From IMG/VR virus record IMGVR_UViG_3300022413_000011, positions 1-62,777 of that record: a stretch of DNA of 62,777 nucleotides. One strand, written 5' to 3'. Shown one piece after another: positions 50,873 through 58,123 of the stretch (the first letter of the stretch is position 1; every line of letters starts with the position of its first letter). Position numbers and translations under genes: made by a program. The notes under the pieces were generated by a model. The model made no database searches. It was given only the letters and a program-made list of their open reading frames with translations, and had not been told where the DNA came from. This DNA comes from a virus.

Positions 50873-51392
50873 GCAGATGCAGTTGTTTAGCAACGTTTCA
50901 ACTGAAACCAGGGAAAAAGCCCTGACAGACTACCCAGAATTGGCTTCTATAATTTTGGCCGCGAAGTCTCCCAATGGGAAACAGAATGGTCCTCACAAGC
51001 ACAATGCTGCCAGGACAGAGGTCGATGGGGTGAAGTATGACTCAACTGGTGAGAAGGACCGTCACTATGTCTTGATGCAGTGGCAGGAGACTGGCATTAT
51101 ATCCGGTCTAAAGCTGAAACCGACCCTGGTCGTTCAGGAGAAGTTCTCCTACAGAGGAAAAAAGTTTCAGCAAATAACGTGGACCCCGGATTTTAGGTAC
51201 TACGATAAAGAGTATGGCGTGTGGGTGTTTGAGGACTGGAAGAGAATGGACAAGAAGACTGGCAAGGCTTACATGACAGAGGATTTCAAGGTGAAAATCA
51301 AGATTGTGTTGTTCCGTTACCCAGACAATCACTTTTTCATTAACTGCCATCCGTACGGGAGGTACTCAGGGTCCCTGTACAGCACTGATTGA
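50853..51392 (+). CDS. DUF1064 family protein, predicted endonuclease
   Basis: 179 residues from ATG 50853 with AGGAGGGAG upstream. The core HNAARTEVDGVKYDSTGEKD, LKLKPTLVVQEKFSYRGKKF, TWTPDFRYYDKEYGVWVFED and WKRMDKKTGKAY follows the DUF1064 pattern, a PD-(D/E)XK-like fold with Asp (TPDF), Glu (FED) and Lys (WK) as metal-site residues. Common in phages; probably processes branched or damaged DNA. It is followed at once by a promoter for a small RNA. Confidence 0.75.
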   Translation: MGLNKHEQMQLFSNVSTETREKALTDYPELASIILAAKSPNGKQNGPHKHNAARTEVDGVKYDSTGEKDRHYVLMQWQETGIISGLKLKPTLVVQEKFSYRGKKFQQITWTPDFRYYDKEYGVWVFEDWKRMDKKTGKAYMTEDFKVKIKIVLFRYPDNHFFINCHPYGRYSGSLYSTD

Positions 51393-51417
51393 CAATTTGG
51401 CAAAATCATGCTATGAT
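51389..51417 (+). promoter_or_regulatory. Promoter of small RNA 2
   Basis: TTGACA (51389-51394) overlaps the stop codon of the DUF1064 gene; a 17-bp spacer and TATGAT (51412-51417) follow. Predicted start 51423-51425. Confidence 0.7.
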
Positions 51418-51423
51418 AATCTC

Positions 51424-51509
51424 ACTGTTTGTCATCGCTCATGATTAAACAGTGTCCTTTCATATGGAATAGGTCTCGGGATGGTGAATCTCCCGAGACC
51501 TATTTTTTT
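51424..51509 (+). ncRNA. Small RNA 2, about 86 nt, two hairpins
   Basis: Between a strong promoter and a strong terminator there is no usable reading frame. The 5' hairpin pairs CACTGTTT (51423-51430) with AAACAGTG (51447-51454); its loop contains ATCGCTCATGAT, which can pair further. A short single-stranded stretch (CCTTTCATATGG) precedes the terminator hairpin. The size and plan are those of trans-acting regulatory RNAs. Confidence 0.65.
51469..51509 (+). terminator. Intrinsic terminator of small RNA 2
   Basis: Perfect 13-bp stem, 51469-51481 with 51491-51503, 9-nt loop, then a run of T (51503-51509). On the other strand no T-run follows, so it works mainly rightwards. Confidence 0.85.
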
Positions 51510-51519
51510 GCCTGACTTC

Positions 51520-51939
51520 TTAGACGGTAATTGAGAAATCCATTGGCTCCCAATCGCCATCCTCCCCGAGAAAGAAGCTCCGTAGACCCTCCTCGTCTAG
51601 TTCCACATCGTCATTTATGGTGTAGAACGGGGGGTTCCATCTAAGCATGTAGTACCCCTCATAATGTTCACCATCTGGGTCCCCCTTGCGCAGTATGGCG
51701 TCCATTACCCCGAACGTCATTGCCTTAGAGCGACCCAGGACAGAGCCTCCGGTCTTTATTTCAACCAGGGATATTTTTCCCAGGGGGTCCCCATTGGCAA
51801 GACTTCCGTATCTTCTCACGACGAGGTCCAGGTCTTCCAGGACCATACCCTCGCCCCCCGTTGGTAAGTTCTCCCTGGCCCAATCTCTCCAGGGTAACTG
51901 CTGATATAAATCCGGTCTATCGAACACTGGTTTACTCAT
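51520..51939 (-). CDS. PD-(D/E)XK-type nuclease-like protein
   Basis: 139 residues from ATG 51939. GEGMVLEDLDLVVRRYG ... GKISLVEIKTGGSV supplies the E...D...ExK set of the PD-(D/E)XK superfamily, as in VRR-NUC or RecB-like nucleases. The remaining part is compact and acidic. Last gene of a short leftward operon of three. Could degrade host or rival DNA or process replication intermediates. Confidence 0.6.
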   Translation of the reverse strand: MSKPVFDRPDLYQQLPWRDWARENLPTGGEGMVLEDLDLVVRRYGSLANGDPLGKISLVEIKTGGSVLGRSKAMTFGVMDAILRKGDPDGEHYEGYYMLRWNPPFYTINDDVELDEEGLRSFFLGEDGDWEPMDFSITV

Positions 51940-51984
51940 AAAAACACTCTGTTTCCTGTTAGAATACATTCCGGGCAAAATAAA

Positions 51985-52224
51985 TTACCCCTCAGATGCC
52001 TTTTTTATGGCATTCTCTACCCATTCTGGGATTATGGACCGTGATCCACCTTTTTTTGGTTTTCCATACAGTCTGTGCGCCACCCTTCTGGCAGTGGACG
52101 TTGACTGTATGCTGGTTCCTTCAACTATCTCCCGGTAGGTGGGACCCCTGAAATGGGAGCCCCACCACCAGTCCACACAATCAGTTAATTCCCGTTCATA
52201 CTCCAGATTGTTCTTCCTCGACAT
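51985..52224 (-). CDS. Small helix-turn-helix protein
   Basis: 79 residues from ATG 52224, with GAGGG 8 nt upstream. The segment TYREIVEGTSIQSTSTARRV reads as a helix-turn-helix; the C-terminus is basic (GKPKKGGSRSI). It overlaps the previous gene by 29 nt. Probably a DNA-binding regulator; target unknown. Confidence 0.5.
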   Translation of the reverse strand: MSRKNNLEYERELTDCVDWWWGSHFRGPTYREIVEGTSIQSTSTARRVAHRLYGKPKKGGSRSIIPEWVENAIKKASEG

Positions 52225-52789
52225 CGAAAAATCCCTCTTCAAACATTCCTCGGGTGACAAGTTTTCTCAGGTTTCTCTTGTTATTCAACCAATCCTTAGC
52301 CCTGAAGCTAAGTTGGTATGTCCCACTGTTCCCCACAACCCACCCGGCCTTGTGTAGGTTTCTCATCCCCCTGGATGCCTCTTCCCCGTTTGACTCCAGC
52401 CCTATGGCAACGCTATTTACGTCCCATGAAACGTTGTTTGTATCTCTCGGATACACATCCCCTATTAACCACCTCAAGCACTTCCAGGGTGCCGTCTCCT
52501 TGCCCCTCCATGTATTACCAGGTAGCTCGAGTGGTTTGAGAACCATCTGGGGTTTCTCTTCCTCACTCTTCTCTGGAATATCCTTAACTGCGTGCCCAGA
52601 GGATGTCTCCACGTTGTCAGGCATACTGTCTGGCCCGAGGTCCCCTTCCATCTCCAGAACTTGCACAAGGCACTCTAGCACCTGCCCACCGAGTTCACGG
52701 TTCGACGGATAGCAGTAGTGAGTCTTTGAGTATCTCTTTTTCAGTGCTTCATACACAACGTCCGGTATGGAAACCGTTGCAATTTTCAT
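52196..52789 (-). CDS. Putative DNA-binding protein (RHH-like N-terminus, winged C-terminus)
   Basis: 197 residues, AAAGGA 7 nt before ATG. The N-terminus MKIATVSIPDVVYEALKKRY could be a ribbon-helix-helix. A central acidic linker (VKDIPEKSEEEKPQ) leads to a C-terminal helical/winged part (IGLESNGEEASRGMRNLHKA, then GWVVGNSGTYQLS). I assign no specific function. It is the first gene of the three-gene leftward operon. Confidence 0.5.
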   Translation of the reverse strand: MKIATVSIPDVVYEALKKRYSKTHYCYPSNRELGGQVLECLVQVLEMEGDLGPDSMPDNVETSSGHAVKDIPEKSEEEKPQMVLKPLELPGNTWRGKETAPWKCLRWLIGDVYPRDTNNVSWDVNSVAIGLESNGEEASRGMRNLHKAGWVVGNSGTYQLSFRAKDWLNNKRNLRKLVTRGMFEEGFFDVEEEQSGV

Positions 52790-52803
52790 TCAAGTGTCCT
52801 TTC

Positions 52804-52832
52804 TTGACCTTTTGGGTAATATTGAGTATTAT
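52804..52832 (+). promoter_or_regulatory. Promoter for a 34-residue basic protein gene
   Basis: TTGACC (52804-52809), 17 bp, TATTAT (52827-52832) on the plus strand, inside a region otherwise read leftwards. Predicted start about 52839, about 30 nt before the small gene. Confidence 0.55.
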
Positions 52833-52867
52833 GCTCATACGCGCGCGGCTCCCTCCAGGAGTCGCAT

Positions 52868-52972
52868 ATGAAAAATCCTCGTCACAGACATTCTCTCAGG
52901 AGAGAGAGAAATCGTAAGGGCAAGAAGTTTTCAAAGGCGTACCTCAAAACAGTAACCAAGAACCACCAGTAA
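52868..52972 (+). CDS. 34-residue highly basic protein
   Basis: Own promoter, then AGGAG 6 nt before ATG, then a frame of 34 codons with 14 Arg/Lys and 4 His residues (MKNPRHRHSLRRERNRKGKK and on). It is transcribed against its neighbours. Composition resembles ribosome-associated or nucleic-acid-binding mini-proteins. No family can be named. A complete set of expression signals for so small a frame makes chance unlikely. Confidence 0.55.
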   Translation: MKNPRHRHSLRRERNRKGKKFSKAYLKTVTKNHQ

Positions 52973-53026
52973 GAATTTAGCCTAACCTAACACAAGTCAC
53001 TAGACCACCACACAGAGCCGCGCGCG

Positions 53027-53977
53027 TCAATCCACCTTCACAATCTTCGGTTTGTATATTTCGTGCTGTAAACCCCTCTGGTGAGAGGAGACCCACACGG
53101 TTTTCCCATTACTCAGGGTTCTCGTGTGTCCAGCCACGTCGAACCGGAACGACACATGCCTCCCTGTGTTTCTCCTGCCCTCGCTGGGTGCATATCTGTT
53201 CTTGTTCCACTTGCAGATATAGTAATCAGGCAATTCTCGTTTGCCCTTCCGTCGCCTTTTTCTGTTTATATCATGATGGCTGGTTCTCTCCAGTTCCATG
53301 CCAGAAGAATTCATGTAAACAATACATAGCTGGGCTAAGTTTACAATTCTCTGCTTGTCCATCCTGCCAGTTTCAGTTCCCCCGGTGCTGGGATCGTAAT
53401 GAACCTCGCCCCTTTTATTCATATAGGCGATTGCCCGATTATGAGCCGTGCTACCGTAATAGGCAGACACAGAAAAAGCACGGTTAGACTCAAGTTCACC
53501 TTCATCTGGAAACCCTATAACCAATCCTGCGACCACATCATCCGTTTCTTCGTCTATCTTATGGATTGTATCAACACCAAGAATCCTTGCTGCCTCTTTA
53601 GGTGAAATCTCTCCTGGAGATGGTGGGCCAGGGTCAACCAGGAACTCACTCTGGGGAATGGCCTCCGTGAACTGGATTACCATGTATCTAAATGGTATAT
53701 CGTATGACCCGGGAACAATCGGCCTGTCCACGACCCTGAGAAACTCTGTGATTTGCTCAGTCGAAAACAGGACTGTCTGCGCACTTGAACAAATGTGCGC
53801 ATTCACGATTATGTCCACCAGGTCTGCCAGACTTCCTCTCTCGTCCTCTGGAACAAGAAGCATGGCATCGGGAGATAAAATGTTGCTTGCCGTAACTCCG
53901 TATTGAGAAAAATGTTTAAAACCTGCTGACCCAGCCTTTACTGCCAAAGCCAGGATTTCGTCCTTTATGAGCCTCAT
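53027..53977 (-). CDS. Hypothetical protein with actinobacterial/Chloroflexota-type C-terminal module
   Basis: 316 residues from ATG 53977, with GGGGAG 5 nt upstream. The first 220 residues are unfamiliar (possible alpha/beta fold, FRYMVIQFTEAIPQSEFLV). The C-terminus HVSFRFDVAGHTRTLSNGKT, then VWVSSHQRG, resembles a small module at the ends of many uncharacterised proteins of actinobacteria and their phages, where GHWR...WIxPHxRG is typical. Function unknown. Confidence 0.5.
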   Translation of the reverse strand: MRLIKDEILALAVKAGSAGFKHFSQYGVTASNILSPDAMLLVPEDERGSLADLVDIIVNAHICSSAQTVLFSTEQITEFLRVVDRPIVPGSYDIPFRYMVIQFTEAIPQSEFLVDPGPPSPGEISPKEAARILGVDTIHKIDEETDDVVAGLVIGFPDEGELESNRAFSVSAYYGSTAHNRAIAYMNKRGEVHYDPSTGGTETGRMDKQRIVNLAQLCIVYMNSSGMELERTSHHDINRKRRRKGKRELPDYYICKWNKNRYAPSEGRRNTGRHVSFRFDVAGHTRTLSNGKTVWVSSHQRGLQHEIYKPKIVKVD

Positions 53978-53987
53978 TCTCCTCCCC

Positions 53988-54611
53988 TTAAGGTGTGCAT
54001 CGCCCTGGATAGACACACGGATTTTCCAGAGCCATTTTGTTTGGTAAGAATGGGAAATATATCAGGTTCGCGATGTACTTGTCCTCTGGCTCCGTTTCTC
54101 CTCCTACAGACGGCCACTGAAACACACCGTACACGTTCCCCTGAGACTCTATGCAGTATGGGCCAGAGTTCTGCGCATAAAAGACGAACTCAAACGTATT
54201 TGCCTCTCCAGTCAGGTCACTTAGCACCTGACCGTTACATGGGGTTATATAAAGGGCTTCCCCTGGGTTGTGCGCCAACACAACTCCTCTCACAACGGTG
54301 TGGCCGATGATACCCACCTCAGAATCCACAATATTGTGGATTCTGTGTATCTTCTCAAGCTTTGGGATGTTCACGTTGCAATTTTCTGAGCAACTCCACG
54401 CCGCGCGACTATCTTTCGATAGTGGGACCCCTACTCTCACGGAGTCTTCTTGCTGGGTGTAATGGTAATATACCCCATCCTCGCATGACTCACCGACACA
54501 CGTGAGAGAGACAGACGGCAGGCTGGAATCCTCGATTCCACTCGCTCTTACGCTAGGCAGGAAAACTGTAAAATGTAGCAGGAAAACTGTAAAACACAAG
54601 AAAAATCTCAT
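53988..54611 (-). CDS. Secreted Cys-rich protein
   Basis: 207 residues from ATG 54611; GGAG 5 nt upstream makes this start better than ATG 54623. Signal peptide MRFFLCFTVFLLHFTVFLPS with probable cleavage after VRA. The mature part has about eight Cys, presumably disulphide-bonded (SCSENCNVNI, CVGESCEDG). An 18-bp direct repeat in the DNA doubles FTVFL inside the signal peptide. Probably acts outside the cytoplasm; role unknown. Confidence 0.6.
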   Translation of the reverse strand: MRFFLCFTVFLLHFTVFLPSVRASGIEDSSLPSVSLTCVGESCEDGVYYHYTQQEDSVRVGVPLSKDSRAAWSCSENCNVNIPKLEKIHRIHNIVDSEVGIIGHTVVRGVVLAHNPGEALYITPCNGQVLSDLTGEANTFEFVFYAQNSGPYCIESQGNVYGVFQWPSVGGETEPEDKYIANLIYFPFLPNKMALENPCVYPGRCTP

Positions 54612-54637
54612 ACCAAACTCCATTTGCTACACCGACA

Positions 54638-54871
54638 CTATGTAATTGTTACTCCGCGTACGACCTCTGACGAATACCGGACAATCCTGATTTTTTCGAT
54701 TCCATGAGTTTCGCACGCGACTTGGTATAATTTACTCGCCCTGTCTTCAGTGAACTTCGTGATGCCCCCATCCACCTCTGGAAGTGCTTGCCAGTAGGGT
54801 TCTTCACCCACACCATCGGTCCATAGATGAATTTCGTAGTAGGTGCCAATGGCGCGCGCGTTAATCCTCAT
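54638..54871 (-). CDS. Small hypothetical protein
   Basis: 77 residues, alpha/beta. ATG 54871 overlaps the previous gene by 11 nt. Aromatic start (GTYYEIHLWTDG) and two later strands (KIRIVRYSSEVV). No family recognised. Confidence 0.5.
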   Translation of the reverse strand: MRINARAIGTYYEIHLWTDGVGEEPYWQALPEVDGGITKFTEDRASKLYQVACETHGIEKIRIVRYSSEVVRGVTIT

Positions 54872-55166
54872 CAATCATTTCCCCTAAAAATATTCTAACC
54901 TTTTCCTGGATAAGATCCAGATTGTCCACAACCCCACCTTTCCCCAACTGGTATCCTGCTGCAAATAGTGCCCTTTCCTCAAAGGTTGAACTATCGCTCA
55001 TGTACTCTTCTACATAGGCGATTATCTTTTGTAGATCCGTTATCAAGATGGAGTACCATCTGTCGATGGGCTTCCTTTCCAGGGTCCTGTGTGACTTGGC
55101 CACAGAAAGGGCTTCTCTAAGGTGATGCAAAAGTTGCTCGTCATAGTGGTCTTTTTCTGTATACAA
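54861..55166 (-). CDS. Small helical hypothetical protein
   Basis: 101 residues starting at TTG 55166, supported by GGAGG 6 nt upstream and by lack of an ATG in a good place. Mostly helical and acidic (LLHHLREALSVAKSHRTLER). Unknown function. It lies between genes for secreted and small membrane proteins. Confidence 0.5.
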   Translation of the reverse strand: MYTEKDHYDEQLLHHLREALSVAKSHRTLERKPIDRWYSILITDLQKIIAYVEEYMSDSSTFEERALFAAGYQLGKGGVVDNLDLIQEKVRIFLGEMIDED

Positions 55167-55176
55167 GGTAAGCCTC

Positions 55177-55926
55177 CTAGTTAAAAATCATGGACAACCA
55201 CACCCAGAACATTCCTTCTGGCTCCTCATTCTCGGGTAGCGACAGGGCGCATTCCTGGCTGTCTATACACGGAGTCGGTGTGGGGGTCGAGATGACAACC
55301 GTCACCTCTGGCATCGGTGTGTCTGGCTCACTCACCGTGGTGGGGATAATGGTTGTGACCGTCACGGCAGGAACTCGCGTGCTTGTTGGCGTTGGGGTTT
55401 CTGTTGGAGATGGACCCGTGGTTGGCGTTTCTAGGGGAACCACGTAGTCGAGTGCATAAAAGCTCTCGGTTCCCCTCCAGCAAAAGTCCCCCTCGTAGGG
55501 GGCTGTGAAAAATCCATACCACGTGAGTGTCACAGGCACATCTAGCAGGGAGACATCATTTGTGCAATCCGTAATAGATTCCGTCCGGTCAGCACGGTCC
55601 CTGTCTAAACCCAGTAGCAATACAGTCTGGCTTTGCTTTAGATACGCCAGGGGTGCCACTGTGGTGGCTGGCAGCATGGTTACCAGGGGGATGTCGCTGT
55701 CACAGTCCCCACCATCGCATCTCCAGCATTCCACGGTCTGGGCATCACTCTCTTCTGTTGGTCTTGCAATAACGGCTCTACGGAACTTCACGAAGTAATT
55801 ACCATCGAGGTTACCACACTGCTCCTGACCACTGCCTATATGGGTCAGGATGGGGAAGTTGCTCTGCGACAACACCGTCACAGGGGTGGCCAAAAGAACT
55901 AAAATGGCCACAATTAGTTGTCTCAC
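55177..55926 (-). CDS. Secreted protein with Thr/Pro-rich linker
   Basis: 249 residues from GTG 55926, which overlaps the previous stop (GTGA). A signal peptide (LIVAILVLLATPVTVLS) is followed by a Cys-containing domain, then a Thr/Pro linker (about 168-225; TGPSPTETPTPTSTRVPAVT), a short Cys pair and a hydrophobic end (MFWVWLSMIFN) that may dock to the membrane. Such Thr-Pro linkers are especially common in Chloroflexota secreted proteins. It may decorate the cell surface during infection. Confidence 0.6.
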   Translation of the reverse strand: MRQLIVAILVLLATPVTVLSQSNFPILTHIGSGQEQCGNLDGNYFVKFRRAVIARPTEESDAQTVECWRCDGGDCDSDIPLVTMLPATTVAPLAYLKQSQTVLLLGLDRDRADRTESITDCTNDVSLLDVPVTLTWYGFFTAPYEGDFCWRGTESFYALDYVVPLETPTTGPSPTETPTPTSTRVPAVTVTTIIPTTVSEPDTPMPEVTVVISTPTPTPCIDSQECALSLPENEEPEGMFWVWLSMIFN

Positions 55927-56033
55927 GACTCTGTGTCCTTTCCTTCACTTCGTGCGCCAACAATCACGGCACACACAAATACAAACGACGAACATATTGC
56001 AAAAAAGAGGAACAGGCATAACAGGAACTCCAA
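55923..56033 (-). CDS. 36-residue single-span membrane protein
   Basis: TTG 56033 has AAAGGA 6 nt upstream and opens a frame ending in the GTGA overlap with the next gene. The product is a 25-residue hydrophobic helix (MEFLLCLFLFFAICSSFVFV and on) with a polar tail. Coupling on the downstream side argues for translation. Confidence 0.5.
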   Translation of the reverse strand: MEFLLCLFLFFAICSSFVFVCAVIVGARSEGKDTES

Positions 56034-56159
56034 TGCCTATCCTTTATCCACCACACCGTCTATCTGCTGGCTCGTTCAGTGAGCACCACACAGAAGGATG
56101 AGCAGAAATGCTTTTCAAAGCTCCCTCATGGCCCGAATAGCTGTCTCAAATGCAGTAGA

Positions 56160-56264
56160 TTATCCACCTCTCTTATGTTCCCACACGACCACGGCAAACA
56201 GAATGACCAGGGAAACAAATGCCAGCAAAAAAGCTACGATGTCTTGCCTATCTAAGAGCGACAT
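56160..56264 (-). CDS. 34-residue single-span membrane protein
   Basis: ATG 56264 frame: a polar start (MSLLDRQD), one hydrophobic helix (IVAFLLAFVSLVILFAVVVW) and a basic end. It overlaps the preceding micro-gene by 17 nt. No clear ribosome site, so it probably depends on coupling. Confidence 0.45.
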   Translation of the reverse strand: MSLLDRQDIVAFLLAFVSLVILFAVVVWEHKRGG

Positions 56265-56346
56265 GGGGGAAGTCGCTTGGACCCAGCAAGGTCAGCAGAA
56301 AATAGAGGAAAATCACGGAAACAACAAACAGAATAAACGACCTCAT
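56248..56346 (-). CDS. 32-residue single-span membrane protein
   Basis: ATG 56346 overlaps the stop of the gene before it (ATGA). The product is one hydrophobic helix (FILFVVSVIFLYFLLTLLG) and a short polar tail. Third in a chain of overlapping micro-genes. Confidence 0.5.
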   Translation of the reverse strand: MRSFILFVVSVIFLYFLLTLLGPSDFPHVALR

Positions 56347-56477
56347 TCTATGACATCCTCGAGAATGTTTTTCCTCTTGATTCGTTTCGCTTCCATGAGT
56401 CCCAACCTCACCCCCACCCCTACCAGCAGGATGGTGCTAACTAGTGAGAATGAAATCACGACCAATATGTCTCTCAT
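56343..56477 (-). CDS. 44-residue single-span membrane protein
   Basis: ATG 56477 preceded by GGTGGGGTG. One membrane helix (ILVVISFSLVSTILLVGVGV), then a basic, acidic-ended tail (MEAKRIKRKN). Begins the chain of micro-membrane genes. Confidence 0.5.
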   Translation of the reverse strand: MRDILVVISFSLVSTILLVGVGVRLGLMEAKRIKRKNILEDVIE

Positions 56478-56511
56478 GTCACCCCACCACGTTCTTGTCA
56501 GGAACGTTTTT

Positions 56512-57138
56512 CTATAAAAGGTCAGCACTAATAAGCATCGAAACAAACTCCTCCTTGTTTCGAGGGGCGAACGAGGCCATCAGGCAGGACACGAACGTGC
56601 CCAGGGGAATAGAATGACCATTTCTGAAGGTGGAATTTATCGCAACCTGACTCGCGTCCCCGTCCCCCGTCGCTTTCGATTTCGCTACTGTGGATATTGC
56701 AAAAGGCACATCCAGTTCGACAAGCTGCCTGTGCGCTTCTTCCACAACTCTTCGCACCTTCTCGACCGTTTCCTCATCCCCGTATTCCGGCCTATCCGAC
56801 ATGAGGGAATTTCTGAGATTCCCGGGTCTTCCATTCGCCATGTCTATCACGAAATGGATAAACTCGTGCGGTAGCTCCATCAAAGCGCACATTGCCTCGA
56901 TCAAGCATGAGCCATCTTCCTTACGGGACACCTGGGACACCACGCTGTCATCTAGTTCGACCGTGGCCATCACGGTAACCCCATTTTCACTGGCAACACG
57001 GAGGGCTTCCCCCAGTAAATCCAGAACCATCTGCTGATGGGGGTTAATCCCTTTATCATCACCTTGTTCAGACGGTGGCTCCCCACCACTTCTGAGGAAT
57101 TCCTCTATCTCTGAGCACAACTCTTTTTGTTTTTCCAT
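56512..57138 (-). CDS. Hypothetical protein, first gene of a leftward operon
   Basis: 208 residues from ATG 57138, with AAGGAG upstream and a promoter about 55 nt before it. Layout: an N-terminal helix (EKQKELCSEIEEFL), then an alpha/beta body whose second half (PFAISTVAKSKATGDGDASQ; GTFVSCLMASFAPRNKEEFV) is well ordered. A similar body appears in the RHH protein at 57361 (both contain LLGEALRVA- or LSSLYLLHVA-like helices), but I cannot name a family. Confidence 0.5.
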   Translation of the reverse strand: MEKQKELCSEIEEFLRSGGEPPSEQGDDKGINPHQQMVLDLLGEALRVASENGVTVMATVELDDSVVSQVSRKEDGSCLIEAMCALMELPHEFIHFVIDMANGRPGNLRNSLMSDRPEYGDEETVEKVRRVVEEAHRQLVELDVPFAISTVAKSKATGDGDASQVAINSTFRNGHSIPLGTFVSCLMASFAPRNKEEFVSMLISADLL

Positions 57139-57185
57139 GTATCTCCTTATCGCTCCTGCTATGATTATTAAATCCGGCAATACTT

Positions 57186-57214
57186 ATTGTACACTGATTG
57201 TGGGATTTTTGCAA
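57186..57214 (-). promoter_or_regulatory. Leftward promoter
   Basis: On the minus strand TTGCAA (57214-57209), 17 bp, TACAAT (57191-57186). It faces away from the rightward promoter at 57303, so 57139-57360 is a divergent control region. Confidence 0.6.
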
Positions 57215-57302
57215 GAGCTATAGCCCTTCAGGGGTGATTGTAGCACATATTATCTGAAAAATCAATCGGTACGAAACAGGATGAGTCTGCCAGTATCGTA
57301 AT

Positions 57303-57343
57303 TTGTCACTTATTAAATAATATGATATACTATTATTTAATAA
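57303..57343 (+). promoter_or_regulatory. Rightward promoter embedded in a 13-bp inverted repeat operator
   Basis: TTGTCA (57303-57308), 17 bp, TATACT (57326-57331). A perfect inverted repeat, TTATTAAATAATA (57310-57322) and TATTATTTAATAA (57331-57343) with an 8-bp centre, covers the spacer, the -10 and the start site. A dimer bound here would block the polymerase. The RHH-like protein coded next is the obvious candidate. Confidence 0.7.
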
Positions 57344-57360
57344 TCACATGGGAGAGAGAC

Positions 57361-57798
57361 ATGAAGTACGCAACAACATTTAGTATGGACAAGGAAGTGG
57401 TGGACCTGCTGGCAGAGATGGCAGGGTCGCGCAGAAAGATGGGTAAGCTCCTGGGAACCCTCATTATGCAGGAGGCGTGCAGGAGGGGGTTAGAGGAATC
57501 CCAAGATGGCGTGTTTCAGTCTGAAGTGCTCTCTGAAATCACGGATGGGGTATTTGGGAATGAGTTCCTCGAGATTGTCCCGATGATTCACGGGACTGCT
57601 CACGTGAGGATAACCAAGAATGTTCTTAATGGCCCAGAAGTGGGTCTGGTACTGTCATCTCTGTACCTGTTGCACGTTGCCCTTTCTGTGACGAGGTATG
57701 AGAGTGTTGTGTTGAGCCAAGGGGATGACACGGTTCCGGGGTTAGCAGAGGCGATTCGTATGGCAATTAGAGCGAGTGAAATACTTGGAAAGGAGTAG
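57361..57798 (+). CDS. Ribbon-helix-helix-like protein, likely autoregulator
   Basis: 145 residues from ATG 57361 with GGAGAGAG upstream; a longer frame from 57322 would lie in the operator. The N-terminus KYATTFSMDKEVVDLLAEMA, then GKLLGTLIMQEACRRG, fits the strand-helix-helix plan of MetJ/Arc proteins. The C-terminal 90 residues form an extra domain. Position directly behind a palindromic operator and ahead of parM suggests it controls the partition operon. Confidence 0.55.
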   Translation: MKYATTFSMDKEVVDLLAEMAGSRRKMGKLLGTLIMQEACRRGLEESQDGVFQSEVLSEITDGVFGNEFLEIVPMIHGTAHVRITKNVLNGPEVGLVLSSLYLLHVALSVTRYESVVLSQGDDTVPGLAEAIRMAIRASEILGKE

Positions 57799-57803
57799 GA
57801 GCG

Positions 57804-58112
57804 ATGAAGGTGATGAAAGCAATAGTGTGGGTGAAAGATGGAGAAGCAACGTTTCTGGATGCCAAGAGCCCTGACGACATCCAGTTGGAAACAATCGACA
57901 TGCTTGGTGGTCATTTCCCCCTGACAGACCTTTTCTCTAGGTCTGACGACATTGAGCAGGTGCAGGATTTCGTGGGCACGTTGCAAAACGGGCTACACGA
58001 GATAGGCATCATGACGAGGCGACTGGAATTTGCCGAAATCGACATAAAACCAGTCTACTGTGTGGGTTCTCGAATCATATCAAATTTAGTCCTATATTTA
58101 CACACAGGATAA
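57804..58112 (+). CDS. Hypothetical protein of the partition operon
   Basis: 102 residues, with AAAGGAG and GGAG upstream. Strand-rich at both ends (AIVWVKDGEATFLDAKSPDD; DIKPVYCVGSRIISNLVLYL). Unknown. Placed 5 nt after the RHH gene and 11 nt before parM. Confidence 0.5.
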   Translation: MKVMKAIVWVKDGEATFLDAKSPDDIQLETIDMLGGHFPLTDLFSRSDDIEQVQDFVGTLQNGLHEIGIMTRRLEFAEIDIKPVYCVGSRIISNLVLYLHTG

Positions 58113-58123
58113 GGAGGGTAGCA

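Noticed and set aside
56040-56112. A 24-codon minus-strand frame starting at a TTG near 56112
   Set aside because: Not hydrophobic like its neighbours, and the GAGGGAG ahead of it is only 2 nt from the TTG; insufficient support.
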